Made by a program: the position numbers and the translations under genes | Notes under the pieces: model-generated | The model's input: the letters and a program-made list of their open reading frames with translations, nothing else | What the model was told of the DNA's origin: nothing | Databases searched by the model: none | Assembly: GCA_019637755.1 (NCBI GenBank) | Contig: JAHBVC010000001.1 | Location: 706,480 to 770,479, forward strand | DNA length: 64,000 nt | Reading direction: 5' to 3' | Source: Anaerolineales bacterium | Lineage (GTDB): Bacteria; Chloroflexota; Anaerolineae; Anaerolineales; UBA11579 | Shown: positions 52,243 to 60,436 of the stretch, piece by piece | Numbering within the stretch: the first letter of the stretch is position 1 | Layout: the number at the start of each line of letters is the position of its first letter

Positions 52243-52938
52243 ATGCCTAAGCCTGCTGCGCATGCGAAAGAGCCGCTGTCCCAATCGATCGAGGACTATC
52301 TCAAGGCAATTTATGAGCTCACCCGCGGCGAGGGCCGCGCCTCCACCAATGCGCTAGCAGAATATCTCAACGTGGCGCCCGCCTCCGTGACCGGCATGTT
52401 GCAAAAATTGGCCGGCACCCAGCCCGCCCTGGTGGAGTACCAGAAGCACCGTGGCGTGCTGCTCACCGAGCAAGGCGAACGCGTAGCGCTGGAGACTTTG
52501 CGCCACCACCGCCTGCTGGAGCTGTTTTTGCACCAGATGCTGGGCTACGAATGGCATGAGGTGCACGAAGAGGCCGACCGGTTGGAGCATGTGATCAGCG
52601 AGCAGTTTGAGCAGCGCATTGCCGAAGCCTTGGGGGACCCCCGCCACGATCCACATGGCGATCCGATCCCGCGCGTCGATCTGAGCCTGCCGGAGAGCGA
52701 CGAGGTGCCGCTGAGCGCACTGCGCCCGGGGCAGCACGCCCGCGTCACGCGCGTGCGTGATACCCGCTCCGAGCTACTGCTACATCTGAGCGAGCTGGGG
52801 CTGGTGCCCGGCGCCGAGCTCAGCGTAAGCGCCTTCTCCGAATTTGATGGCAACCTGCGCCTCAAGCTACGCGGCCGCAGCGAGGAACTGGTACTTGGCC
52901 CCAGCATCACCGGCCAGGTATACGTAGAAACGCTCTAG
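52243..52938 (+). CDS. DtxR/MntR-family metal-dependent regulator with FeoA-like domain
   Basis: The 231-residue protein has the DtxR winged helix (QSIEDYLKAIYELTRGEGRA, LAEYLNVAPASVTGMLQKLA), the metal-binding dimerisation part (HHRLLELFLHQMLGYEWHEV, HEEADRLEHVISEQF) and a C-terminal FeoA/SH3-like domain (LRPGQHARVTRVRDTRSELL). It probably represses metal uptake genes when Mn or Fe is plentiful. No transporter is next to it. Confidence 0.9.
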   Translation: MPKPAAHAKEPLSQSIEDYLKAIYELTRGEGRASTNALAEYLNVAPASVTGMLQKLAGTQPALVEYQKHRGVLLTEQGERVALETLRHHRLLELFLHQMLGYEWHEVHEEADRLEHVISEQFEQRIAEALGDPRHDPHGDPIPRVDLSLPESDEVPLSALRPGQHARVTRVRDTRSELLLHLSELGLVPGAELSVSAFSEFDGNLRLKLRGRSEELVLGPSITGQVYVETL

Positions 52939-53013
52939 CCCCGCCAGCCAAGCAGGTTAGAATGGGGCCATCCTCCAAGCCGCCCGCGGGCGGCTTCTGC
53001 ATGAGCCGGCGCG

Positions 53014-54201
53014 ATGCGAATTGCTTACTTTACTGAAACCTTTCTGCCCAAGATTGACGGCATTGTCATTACTCTGACACAACTGTTTGACTATCTGGCC
53101 GAGCAGGGCCACGAGAGCCTGCTGTTCGCGCCGCGCGGCTCGATCGAGCATTACGCCGCCACGCCGATCTCGCGCCATCGCAGCGTCAAGACCCCCTTCT
53201 ACCCGGAGCTGCGCATCGCCACCCCGGTGGCCCGCGTCGAAAAGAAGGTGCTCGACTTCAAGCCCGATCTGATCCATCTGGTCAATCCCACCTCGCTGGG
53301 TATCGCCGGCTTGCGCGTGGCGTTGCGTCACTCCATCCCGGTGGTGGCCTCGTACCAAACCGATGTTTCCGGCTTTGCGCGGCGTTGGAAAATGGGCGTA
53401 GTGTCTGAGCCGGTGTTTCACTTCTATCGCTTCATCCATAACCGCGCCGATATCAACTTGGTGCCTTCCAATTTCACGCGTAAGCAATTGCTGGCCAAGG
53501 GCTTCAAGCGCCTCACCGTATGGCCGGGCGGGGTGGATCTGGAGCGCTTCTCACCCAAGAAGCGCAGCAGTGAATGGCGCCAGAAGCTGACCAACGGCGC
53601 CTCCGGCGAAGTATTGGCGCTCTTCGTCAGCCGTCTGTCGCGCGAAAAGCGCGTGGAGCTGCTCCTGCCGATCGCCCGCGACATTCCTGGCTTGCGCCTG
53701 GCCATCGTAGGCGACGGGCCAGACCGCAAGCGCTTAGAGCGCATCTTCAAAAATACGCCAACCGTGTTTACTGGCTACCTCAAAGGTGAAGCGCTGGCCC
53801 AAGCCTATGCCTCCGGCGATTTGTTTGTTTTTACCGGCGCCGAGGAAACCTACGGCAACGTGGTGGTGGAAGCGATGGCCTCCGGCCTGCCGGTGATCGC
53901 CCCCAACTCCGGCGGCGTGGTGGATTTGGTGGAGAATGGCAAGACCGGCCTGCGCTACCCCTCCGAAAGCCCGGAGAAGCTCTTCCAAGCGGTGCGCAAG
54001 CTAGCCAGTGATCCGCGCCTGCTCAAGCAAATGGGCAAGGCCGGCTACCAGAAGGCGCAGACGCAAAGCTGGCAGAATTCATTCGATACTTTGTTTGCTC
54101 AATACGAGCGCGCCTTGAAAATGCCGCGCCGTGCCCCGCGCGACATGGTGGAGCTTCACCTGCCCAGCGTAAAAACCACGCGCAAAACAACGCGCAAGTA
54201 A
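53014..54201 (+). CDS. GT4-family glycosyltransferase
   Basis: The 395-residue protein has the GT-B N-terminus MRIAYFTETFLPKIDGIVIT, PDLIHLVNPTSLGIAGLR, WPGGVDLERFSPK, and the donor-binding GAEETYGNVVVEAMASGLPV. It resembles sulfoquinovosyl- and mannosyltransferases of the SQD2/MgtA group, which build glycolipids, but acceptor and sugar are unknown. The C-terminus is basic with TTRKTTRK repeats. A hairpin GCCGCCCG/CGGGCGGC (52980-52995) lies upstream, after TTAGAAT. Confidence 0.87.
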   Translation: MRIAYFTETFLPKIDGIVITLTQLFDYLAEQGHESLLFAPRGSIEHYAATPISRHRSVKTPFYPELRIATPVARVEKKVLDFKPDLIHLVNPTSLGIAGLRVALRHSIPVVASYQTDVSGFARRWKMGVVSEPVFHFYRFIHNRADINLVPSNFTRKQLLAKGFKRLTVWPGGVDLERFSPKKRSSEWRQKLTNGASGEVLALFVSRLSREKRVELLLPIARDIPGLRLAIVGDGPDRKRLERIFKNTPTVFTGYLKGEALAQAYASGDLFVFTGAEETYGNVVVEAMASGLPVIAPNSGGVVDLVENGKTGLRYPSESPEKLFQAVRKLASDPRLLKQMGKAGYQKAQTQSWQNSFDTLFAQYERALKMPRRAPRDMVELHLPSVKTTRKTTRK

Positions 54202-54211
54202 CCCTGCCTGC

Positions 54212-54862
54212 ATGATTCGCACGATCTTCTTTGATCTGGATGACACGCTATACCCCAAAGACAGCGGGGTCTGGCAGGCAATGCGCGCCCGCATAGGCGC
54301 GTATATGCAGCAAGTCGTCGGCATTCCTGCCGCCGAGGCAGCCCAAGTGCGCGAGGGCTACCTAAAGAAGTACGGCACGACTTTGCGCGGCTTGCAGCAT
54401 GATTTCGCCATCGATGCCGATGACTATTTGCGCTATGTGCACGATGTGCCCATCGAAAGCCTGATCGCCCCCAACCCGGCCTTGGCTGCCATGCTGGCCG
54501 CCCTGCCGCAGGAGAAGTTTATCTTTACCAACTCGGTCAGCTTTCATGCCGAGCGCGTCCTGGCGGCGCTAGGGGTGCAGGCGGCCTTTGCAGGCATCAT
54601 TGACGTGCGCGCCATGGAGTTTCGCAGCAAGCCGGACCCGTTTGCCTACCAGGTGGCCCTGGCACGCGGCCAGGTGGCCGCACCCGCCGCGCTGTTTGTG
54701 GACGATATGCCCGCCAACCTGCGCCCGGCACACGCTCTGGGCGCCCAAACCGCCCTGCTGGGCACGCTGGCCGAGCCTGACCCGGCGGTGAGCGTGTGCA
54801 TTGCGCGCCCCGAGCAGCTGATCGAAGCCATGCCCGCGCTGGTAGAATTTGCACATGAGTGA
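54212..54862 (+). CDS. HAD-superfamily hydrolase (pyrimidine 5'-nucleotidase type)
   Basis: The 216-residue protein has motif I FFDLDDTLYPKDSGVW, motif II in FIFTNSVSFHAERVL, motif III Lys in FRSKPDPFAYQVAL and motif IV in ALFVDDMPANL. The FDLDDTLY opening and TNS motif are like Sdt1/Phm8-type nucleotidases. It dephosphorylates a small metabolite. It begins 10 nt after the glycosyltransferase stop. Confidence 0.85.
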   Translation: MIRTIFFDLDDTLYPKDSGVWQAMRARIGAYMQQVVGIPAAEAAQVREGYLKKYGTTLRGLQHDFAIDADDYLRYVHDVPIESLIAPNPALAAMLAALPQEKFIFTNSVSFHAERVLAALGVQAAFAGIIDVRAMEFRSKPDPFAYQVALARGQVAAPAALFVDDMPANLRPAHALGAQTALLGTLAEPDPAVSVCIARPEQLIEAMPALVEFAHE

Positions 54863-55073
54863 GAAGGCAATCCTGATCATTTGCCTCACCGTGTTGGGCG
54901 CGGGCGGCCTTTTATTGGTGATCTACGCCGGCGCCCGGCGCCGTGGCGCGCTGGGGGAACAAATTGATATGGCGCGGCGCATGCTGAAGAACAGCAAAAA
55001 CCCCTGGAAGCGCGAAGACGAGCAAGTGGAAGAGCTGGCCAAGAAGGTGGAAGCACTCACCAAGCCCAAGTGA
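54855..55073 (+). CDS. Small single-span membrane protein, function unknown
   Basis: The 72-residue protein has one hydrophobic helix (LIICLTVLGAGGLLLVIYAG) and a charged coiled-coil-like tail (DEQVEELAKKVEALTK). The ATG lies 5 nt inside the HAD gene. TAGAAT (54843-54848), 6 nt upstream, could drive it on its own, as in other leaderless genes here. Confidence 0.6.
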   Translation: MSEKAILIICLTVLGAGGLLLVIYAGARRRGALGEQIDMARRMLKNSKNPWKREDEQVEELAKKVEALTKPK

Positions 55074-55152
55074 AATGTTTATACCGCTCTAATCCGCCCG
55101 TGATACGCTAGACGAAATTAATCCTATTGACCCCGCTAGAACGGATACGACA

Positions 55153-56628
55153 ATGAAATCAAATAAACCCCTGGTTGCCATACTTGTGGCTTTGATTCTG
55201 GTTGCCCTGTGCGCCTGTGTAGCCACGGTGGCCTTGTTCGGCTTCACCCTGCGCGACGAGATCAGCGAGGTCTTGCGTGACCCCGCCGCCTTCATCGATT
55301 CGAGCCGCCCCACCAGCACCCCGGAGGTACTCACCCCGGTAGGTCAAGCCGTGGAGTTGGAGCGCCTGTTCGCCCCGATGTGGGAGACCAACGAGATCCT
55401 GCATGAGGAGTTTTACGATCAGCCAGTCAACGATGCCGCGTTTGCCAGTGGGGCCCAGGAAGGGCTGCTGGCTGAGCTGGAGCGCCTGGGCGTAGACCCG
55501 GCAGAGTTGCACACGGCGGCCGATGCCCCCAGCGCCAGCCAACTGGCCGAGGCGGCACGCACCCCGGATCGCCTGGCGGATGCCATGCAACCCTTCTGGG
55601 AAACCTGGCGCGCGGTGCAATACAGCCGCCCGGCACTGGATACTAGCTACGAAACGCTGATGCGCTCCGCCCTGCATAACGCGGTGAGCGCCCTGGGCGA
55701 CAAGCACACCAGCTTCATGGACCCGGTGCAGATGCGCCAAGCCGATGTAGAGCTGCAAGGAAACTACGAAGGTATTGGCGCCTGGGTGGATACTGGCGGC
55801 GACTATGTGGTCATCATCGCCCCGATGCAAGGCTCACCGGCCGAGGCGGCTGGCCTGCGTGCCGGTGACACGGTGCTGGCCATCGATGGGGAAGACATGA
55901 CCGGCATCAACGGCGATCTGGTGCTCAACCGCATCCTCGGGCCAGCCGGCACCCCGGTCACTATCACGATCGGGCGCGAGGGCGAGGAGCCCTTTGATGT
56001 CACTATCGTGCGCAGCCGCATTGTGGTGCCGAGCGTCGAAAGCGAAATGCTGCCCGAAGGCATTGCCTATATTCAACTGTTCAACTTTGGTGCGGATACC
56101 AGTGAAGACTTGCACGCCGCATTGCAAAACCTGCTGGCGGAGAACCCGCGCGGCCTGATCCTCGATCTGCGTAACAACGGCGGCGGCTACCTGGATACTG
56201 CCGTAGACATCACCTCTGAATTTTTGAAGGAGGGTGTCGTACTCTACGAAGATTACAACGACGGCTCGCGCTATACCTATGACGTCAAATCCGGCGGGCT
56301 GGCCACTGAGCTCCCCATGATCGTGCTGGTGAACGAAGGCTCGGCCTCCGCGTCGGAGATCCTCGCCGGTGCCCTGCAAGATTATGGCCGCGCCGCGCTG
56401 GTGGGCCAAACCACCTACGGCAAAGGGTCCGTGCAGATCACGCGCCTGCTTAGCAATGGCCAGGGTGCCCTGCGCGTCACCATCGCCCGCTGGCTCACCC
56501 CAGAAGAACGCCAGATCCACGGCATCGGCCTGGAGCCGGATTACGCCGTGCCTTTCACCCAAGCCGATGCCGATGCACAGCAAGACCCACAGTTGGATGA
56601 AGCCATTCGCCTGCTGAGCGCCAACTAA
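55153..56628 (+). CDS. C-terminal processing peptidase (S41, CtpA-like)
   Basis: The 491-residue protein has an N-terminal membrane helix (VAILVALILVALCACVATVA), a PDZ domain (about 210-290: YEGIGAWVDTGGDYVVIIAP, SPAEAAGLRAGDTVLAIDGE) and the S41 core: LILDLRNNGGGYLDTAVDI, NEGSASASEILAGALQDYGR with the Ser nucleophile, and TYGKGSVQ with the general-base Lys. All catalytic residues are present. It processes or degrades exported proteins. Confidence 0.93.
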   Translation: MKSNKPLVAILVALILVALCACVATVALFGFTLRDEISEVLRDPAAFIDSSRPTSTPEVLTPVGQAVELERLFAPMWETNEILHEEFYDQPVNDAAFASGAQEGLLAELERLGVDPAELHTAADAPSASQLAEAARTPDRLADAMQPFWETWRAVQYSRPALDTSYETLMRSALHNAVSALGDKHTSFMDPVQMRQADVELQGNYEGIGAWVDTGGDYVVIIAPMQGSPAEAAGLRAGDTVLAIDGEDMTGINGDLVLNRILGPAGTPVTITIGREGEEPFDVTIVRSRIVVPSVESEMLPEGIAYIQLFNFGADTSEDLHAALQNLLAENPRGLILDLRNNGGGYLDTAVDITSEFLKEGVVLYEDYNDGSRYTYDVKSGGLATELPMIVLVNEGSASASEILAGALQDYGRAALVGQTTYGKGSVQITRLLSNGQGALRVTIARWLTPEERQIHGIGLEPDYAVPFTQADADAQQDPQLDEAIRLLSAN

Positions 56629-56638
56629 GGAGGAGAGA

Positions 56639-57331
56639 ATGTACTTTAACTCAGGCTACCTGATTTTCATGCTGCCAGCCTTCCTGGTGATGATGCTGGC
56701 TCAATGGTATGTCAACTCGGCCTACAATCGCTGGAGCCGCGTGCCCAGCCGCAGCGGGCTCACCGGGGCGCAGGCCGCCGAGAAACTGGCGCAGCGCGGT
56801 GGGCTGAACGTTCGCGTAGAGCAGGTGGCTGGCCGCCTGAGCGACCACTACGACCCGCGCAGCAAGACGCTGCGCCTCTCGCAGGGCGTGGCGCAGAGCA
56901 CTTCGGTGGCAGCGCTGGCAATCGCCGCCCACGAGCTCGGCCATGCGGTGCAAGACCAGGAAGACTATACCCCGCTGCGCCTACGCGCCGCCCTCGTGCC
57001 CATGGTCAACATCGGCTCGTGGCTGGGCTGGATCCTGCTGATGATCGGTTTTGCGCTCAACTTTACTGAGCTGGCCTGGCTGGGCGTGATCGTGTTTGCC
57101 GGCGGGGCGCTGTTCGCCCTGGCCACCCTGCCGGTCGAGCTCAACGCCTCGGCGCGTGCCCGTCAGTTGCTCACCACGGCCGGCATTATCACCAGCGCCG
57201 ACGAGCAAGGCGGCGTGAACAATGTGCTCAACGCCGCAGCACTTACCTACGTTGCCGCGCTGTTCTCTGCCGTGATGCAATTGCTGTATTACGCATCGCT
57301 GGTGATGGGCATGGGCAACCGGCGCCGTTAG
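56639..57331 (+). CDS. Membrane zinc metallopeptidase (YugP family)
   Basis: The 230-residue protein has an N-terminal helix, then NVRVEQVAGRLSDHYDPRSK, the zinc motif AIAAHELGHAVQDQED, and helices at about 115-165 and 200-225. VELNASARARQLL is the usual YugP continuation and probably supplies the third ligand (Glu). SD AAGGAGGAGAGA precedes the ATG, 10 nt after the CtpA-like stop, so the two proteases form one operon. Confidence 0.9.
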   Translation: MYFNSGYLIFMLPAFLVMMLAQWYVNSAYNRWSRVPSRSGLTGAQAAEKLAQRGGLNVRVEQVAGRLSDHYDPRSKTLRLSQGVAQSTSVAALAIAAHELGHAVQDQEDYTPLRLRAALVPMVNIGSWLGWILLMIGFALNFTELAWLGVIVFAGGALFALATLPVELNASARARQLLTTAGIITSADEQGGVNNVLNAAALTYVAALFSAVMQLLYYASLVMGMGNRRR

Positions 57332-57351
57332 CCAAAGCAAGCCTGCAAAAC

Positions 57352-57385
57352 AAAAAAGCCGCCAGCAATGCTGGCGGCTTTTTTT
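57352..57385. terminator. Bidirectional terminator
   Basis: AAAAAAGCCGCCAGC/GCTGGCGGCTTTTTT around AAT, between the peptidase and the convergent flavodoxin gene. Confidence 0.88.
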
Positions 57386-57400
57386 TATGTGCGTATACGT

Positions 57401-57916
57401 TTAGATGCCAAACTCGGCGATCACCTGCGGCACCCAGGCAGCAATGCGCCCTTCAGTTTGCTCACGCTGATTGTCATCATCCAGCGAGAGGCCCATGAAC
57501 TTGCCATCCTCCACGCCGAGCGATTCGTCGAAATCAAAGCCCTCGGTAGAAGTGAAGCCCACCAGGGTCGCGCCGCGCTCGCGCACCTTGCGGCCCAGCA
57601 GGCCGATGCAGTCTTGGAAGGTAGCCGGGTAGCCGCGCTGGTCCCCCTGGCCGAAGCAGGCCACTTTCTTGCCGGCCAGGTTGAGCGCATCGAGCTCATC
57701 CCAGACGTTCTTCCAATCCTCTTGAATTTCGCCGATATCCCAGGTGGGGATGCCCAGCACGAGATAATCGAACTGCTCCATGCTGCTAACGGCTTCAGAG
57801 TACACGTTGAACAGATTCACTTCGTGCCCGGCGGCCTGCAAAAGCTGTTGAATGCGCTCTGCGGCAGTTTCGGTGTTGCCGGTGGAAGAACCAAAAAACA
57901 AACCAATCGTAGCCAT
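57401..57916 (-). CDS. fldA: Flavodoxin (long-chain)
   Basis: The 171-residue protein has the FMN phosphate loop FFGSSTGNTETAAERI, the stacking region LGIPTWDIGEIQEDWK, and CFGQGDQRGYPATFQDCIGL for the second aromatic. The length and QGDQRGYPATF insertion place it with long-chain flavodoxins, electron carriers that can replace ferredoxin. SD CAGGAGCAGC precedes the ATG. It could serve the glutamate synthase-like operon, which lacks a pyridine-nucleotide subunit, but that is speculation. Confidence 0.92.
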   Translation of the reverse strand: MATIGLFFGSSTGNTETAAERIQQLLQAAGHEVNLFNVYSEAVSSMEQFDYLVLGIPTWDIGEIQEDWKNVWDELDALNLAGKKVACFGQGDQRGYPATFQDCIGLLGRKVRERGATLVGFTSTEGFDFDESLGVEDGKFMGLSLDDDNQREQTEGRIAAWVPQVIAEFGI

Positions 57917-58047
57917 GCTGCTCCTGTATGTTGTGAAGAATCACGCATAGTGTAGAAGCCGCGCGGACAATAATCTAGGACAGCAGGCGAACCCCATCTT
58001 CAACGTGTATCAACAATTCGTCTGATTAGTGAGCCAGTCAAAGCAGC

Positions 58048-58971
58048 TCAGGCCAACAAGTCACGCAAGGCGGGCTCAAGCTCGGCATAGCGAAATTCGA
58101 AGCCGGCCGCCTGCAAACGTGCCGGCACGGCGCGCTGCCCATCCAGCACGACCGTCGCCACTTCGCCGAGCGCCAATTGCATGGCGATGCGCGGCGTGGG
58201 CAGCCAAGTGGGGCGGCGCAGCACGCGGCCGAGCGCGGCAGCGAACAGGCGGTTGGGCAGCGGGTGCGGCGCACTGAGATTGTAGACACCCTGGGCGTGC
58301 GGATCGGTCAGCAAGAAGCTGAGCGCGGCCACATAGTCATCCACATGGATCCACGGATAGTACTGGCGCCCATCGCCAAACCAGCCGCCGGCGAACAGGC
58401 GGAAGGGCAAGACCAGCAAGGGCAGCGCGCCACCCTGCATAGTGAGTGGCAAGCCGGTGCGCAACACTACGCGGCGCACACCGAGCGCATCGGCTGGGGT
58501 CGTGCTGGCCTCCCACTGCTGGCAAACCTGCGCCAGGAAGTCGTTGCCGGCCGCGGCCTCTTCAGTAATGGGCTCATCGCCGCGCGGGCCGTAGTAGCCC
58601 ACTGCCGAGGCTTGCAACAGCACGCGTGGTTTGGGCGGGGCGGCCTGCAGCGCCGCCAATACCGCCTGGCCCGCCTGGACGCGGCTGCTCAGGATCAGTT
58701 GCTTACGGCGCGGGGTCCAGCGGCTGGGCAGAAAGCCCTCGCCCTTGATGCTGGCGCCGGCCAAATTGACGATAGCATCGGCGGCATCTGCCAAGGGCTG
58801 CCAGCCGGCGGCAGTACGCCCGTCCCAGGCGGCAGCTTGCACGCCGGCGGGCAGTTGCTTCAAGCGCTGCGGGGCGCGGCTGAGGATCGTGACGGCATGG
58901 CCGCTAGCCGCCAGATGGGCGGCCAGGGCCTGGCCAAGCAGGCCGCTGCCGCCGGGAATGAGGATCTTCAT
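58048..58971 (-). CDS. TIGR01777-type NAD-dependent epimerase (YfcH-like)
   Basis: The 307-residue protein has ILIPGGSGLLGQALAAHLAA, AIVNLAGASIKGEGFLPSRW, QASAVGYYGPRGDEPITEEA, and the C-terminal PWIHVDDYVAALSFLLTD with VYNLSAPHPLPNRLFAAALG. This is the TIGR01777 short-chain-dehydrogenase-like family, whose natural reaction is undefined. It overlaps the adenosine deaminase stop by 4 nt (ATGA). Confidence 0.9.
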   Translation of the reverse strand: MKILIPGGSGLLGQALAAHLAASGHAVTILSRAPQRLKQLPAGVQAAAWDGRTAAGWQPLADAADAIVNLAGASIKGEGFLPSRWTPRRKQLILSSRVQAGQAVLAALQAAPPKPRVLLQASAVGYYGPRGDEPITEEAAAGNDFLAQVCQQWEASTTPADALGVRRVVLRTGLPLTMQGGALPLLVLPFRLFAGGWFGDGRQYYPWIHVDDYVAALSFLLTDPHAQGVYNLSAPHPLPNRLFAAALGRVLRRPTWLPTPRIAMQLALGEVATVVLDGQRAVPARLQAAGFEFRYAELEPALRDLLA

Positions 58972-59978
58972 TGCACAAGCTCCTTCTTTTGCAAGAGGCC
59001 GGCCTTCTCCTCTGCGGAGAGGAAGGCCAGTTCGAGGGCATTGCGCTGGGCTTGGTGGATCAGCGTATCAGACAGGCCGGCTTGCGGAGCGGCGACCTCG
59101 TACTCATACGGCAGGGTAATGGCGCTGATTCCTGGGTCATCCGAATTGATCGTCGCCAGCAGGCCGGCTTCCAACTGGGCTTTCAAGGGGTGCGCTGCAT
59201 AGCTGGGGACGGTGCTGGTCTGTACGTTGCTGGTGAGGTTGGCCTCGATGCCGATGCGCTGCTCCAGCATGTGAGCCACCAGGGCAGGATCGTCCAGTGT
59301 GCGGGCAGCATGCCCGATGCGCGTGGCACCGAGCTGCTGTACGGCCTGCCAGATGCTCTCGGCCCCGGCCGCCTCGCCCGCGTGCACGGTCACCTGCCAG
59401 CCGGCCTCACGCGCCAGGCGGAAGTGCTCGCTGAACCACTGGGCCGGGAAATTGGCCTCGTCGCCAGCCAGATCCAAGGCGACGAAATGCTGACGGTGCG
59501 CCAGCAGGGCCTGCAGCTCATGCATGCCCTGCTCCACCCCTAAATGACGGCTGATAATGCCGATCAGGTTAGCTTTTACGCCGGTCTCGGCTACGCCGCG
59601 CTGCACGCCAGCCGCCACCGCGGCGCACACGCCGGCCGGTTCCAGCGCGTGTGCGCTGGCCATGAAGGCCGGGCTGAAACGCAACTCAATGTAATCAATG
59701 CCTTCGGCCTGGGCGTCGAGCACATTCTCATAGGCAATGCGTTCTACGGCGGGGTAATCCACCATCACGCCGATCATCCATTTGAAGCGAGCGATGAATT
59801 CCATAATGTCTGGCTGGATATCGGCTACTTGAACATGCAGGCGCAGGCCTTCCAGGGTCCAGGCGGGCAGATCCAGATGGTGCTGCTGGCCGAGCTCGAG
59901 GATGGTTTGCAAACGCACACTGCCATCGAGATGGCGGTGCAGATCAATTAACGGGAGATGCGGGTCAATATGGCTCAT
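58968..59978 (-). CDS. add: Adenosine deaminase family protein
   Basis: The 336-residue protein has the zinc motif DLHRHLDGSVRLQTILELG, WQVTVHAGEAAGAESIWQAV with the catalytic His and Glu, RIGHAARTL and the final Asp pair in INSDDPGISAITLPYEYE. It deaminates adenosine or a related nucleoside or adenine; residue choice cannot separate these. The ATG at 59978 is 6 nt after AATAAT on the minus strand, so initiation may be leaderless. Confidence 0.85.
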   Translation of the reverse strand: MSHIDPHLPLIDLHRHLDGSVRLQTILELGQQHHLDLPAWTLEGLRLHVQVADIQPDIMEFIARFKWMIGVMVDYPAVERIAYENVLDAQAEGIDYIELRFSPAFMASAHALEPAGVCAAVAAGVQRGVAETGVKANLIGIISRHLGVEQGMHELQALLAHRQHFVALDLAGDEANFPAQWFSEHFRLAREAGWQVTVHAGEAAGAESIWQAVQQLGATRIGHAARTLDDPALVAHMLEQRIGIEANLTSNVQTSTVPSYAAHPLKAQLEAGLLATINSDDPGISAITLPYEYEVAAPQAGLSDTLIHQAQRNALELAFLSAEEKAGLLQKKELVQ

Positions 59979-60000
59979 GCTCGTATTATTACGCATGTTA

Positions 60001-60036
60001 AACAAAGAAGCGGTGCCTAGGCACCGCTTCTTTGTT
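60001..60036. terminator. Perfect palindromic terminator
   Basis: 36-nt perfect inverted repeat with AACAAAGAAGCGGTGC on the left and its complement on the right; it follows the lysine-rich gene on the minus strand. Confidence 0.85.
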
Positions 60037-60050
60037 CCGTTGAGGAAAGC

Positions 60051-60209
60051 CTAGCGCTTGGTGGCTTTCTTGACGGCCTTCTTGGCAGTCTTCTTGACGG
60101 CCTTCTTGGTCGTCTTCTTTACCGCCTTCTTGGCCGTCTTCTTCATGGTCTTCTTAACGGCCTTCTTGGCAACCTTCTTCTTTGCGACTTTCTTCTTTGC
60201 AACAGCCAT
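60051..60209 (-). CDS. Lysine/alanine-rich histone H1-like protein
   Basis: The 52-residue protein is almost only K, A, V and T, with KKAVKKT-type repeats. It resembles bacterial H1-like and HU-tail proteins that bind DNA by charge. Composition and repeats are clear, family membership is not. The ATG at 60209 is preferred; a longer form starts MQPWKEKYT. The low-complexity frame on the other strand is a shadow. Upstream lies a strongly AT-rich region. Confidence 0.75.
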   Translation of the reverse strand: MAVAKKKVAKKKVAKKAVKKTMKKTAKKAVKKTTKKAVKKTAKKAVKKATKR

Positions 60210-60239
60210 CGTGTATTTCTCCTTCCACGGTTGCACTAA

Positions 60240-60436
60240 CTGTGTGAACAGTTAGGGTTATAGAGAAAAGTATAGGGTGTTGCATGTATAAATCGTGTGC
60301 AAAACTGCGTTCAAAAATGTACGAAAAATGTTTTCAGTGTGCAAAAAATGTCAAAAAGTGCACTGCATTCAAATTTTTTTATTTTTTCTGCGAAAAAATT
60401 TAACGCGCAGTGATTTTTTCTTTGTTGCACGCGCGA
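60240..60436. promoter_or_regulatory. AT-rich A/T-tract region
   Basis: Phased runs of A and T (AAAAATGT, AAAAAATGTCAAAAAGTG, TTTTTTTATTTTTT, GAAAAAATTT) dominate, in contrast to the GC-rich surroundings. GTGCAAAA/GTGCAAAAAA words recur. It could be bent DNA acting as a promoter or nucleoid-binding site for the H1-like gene. No gene is seen. Confidence 0.45.

Noticed and set aside
60058..60255. A hydrophobic plus-strand frame opposite the lysine-rich gene (AFLTAFLAVFLTAFL).
   Set aside because: It is the antisense of AAG/GCC repeats. The minus-strand gene has a start, a terminator and protein-like use of Lys and Ala.
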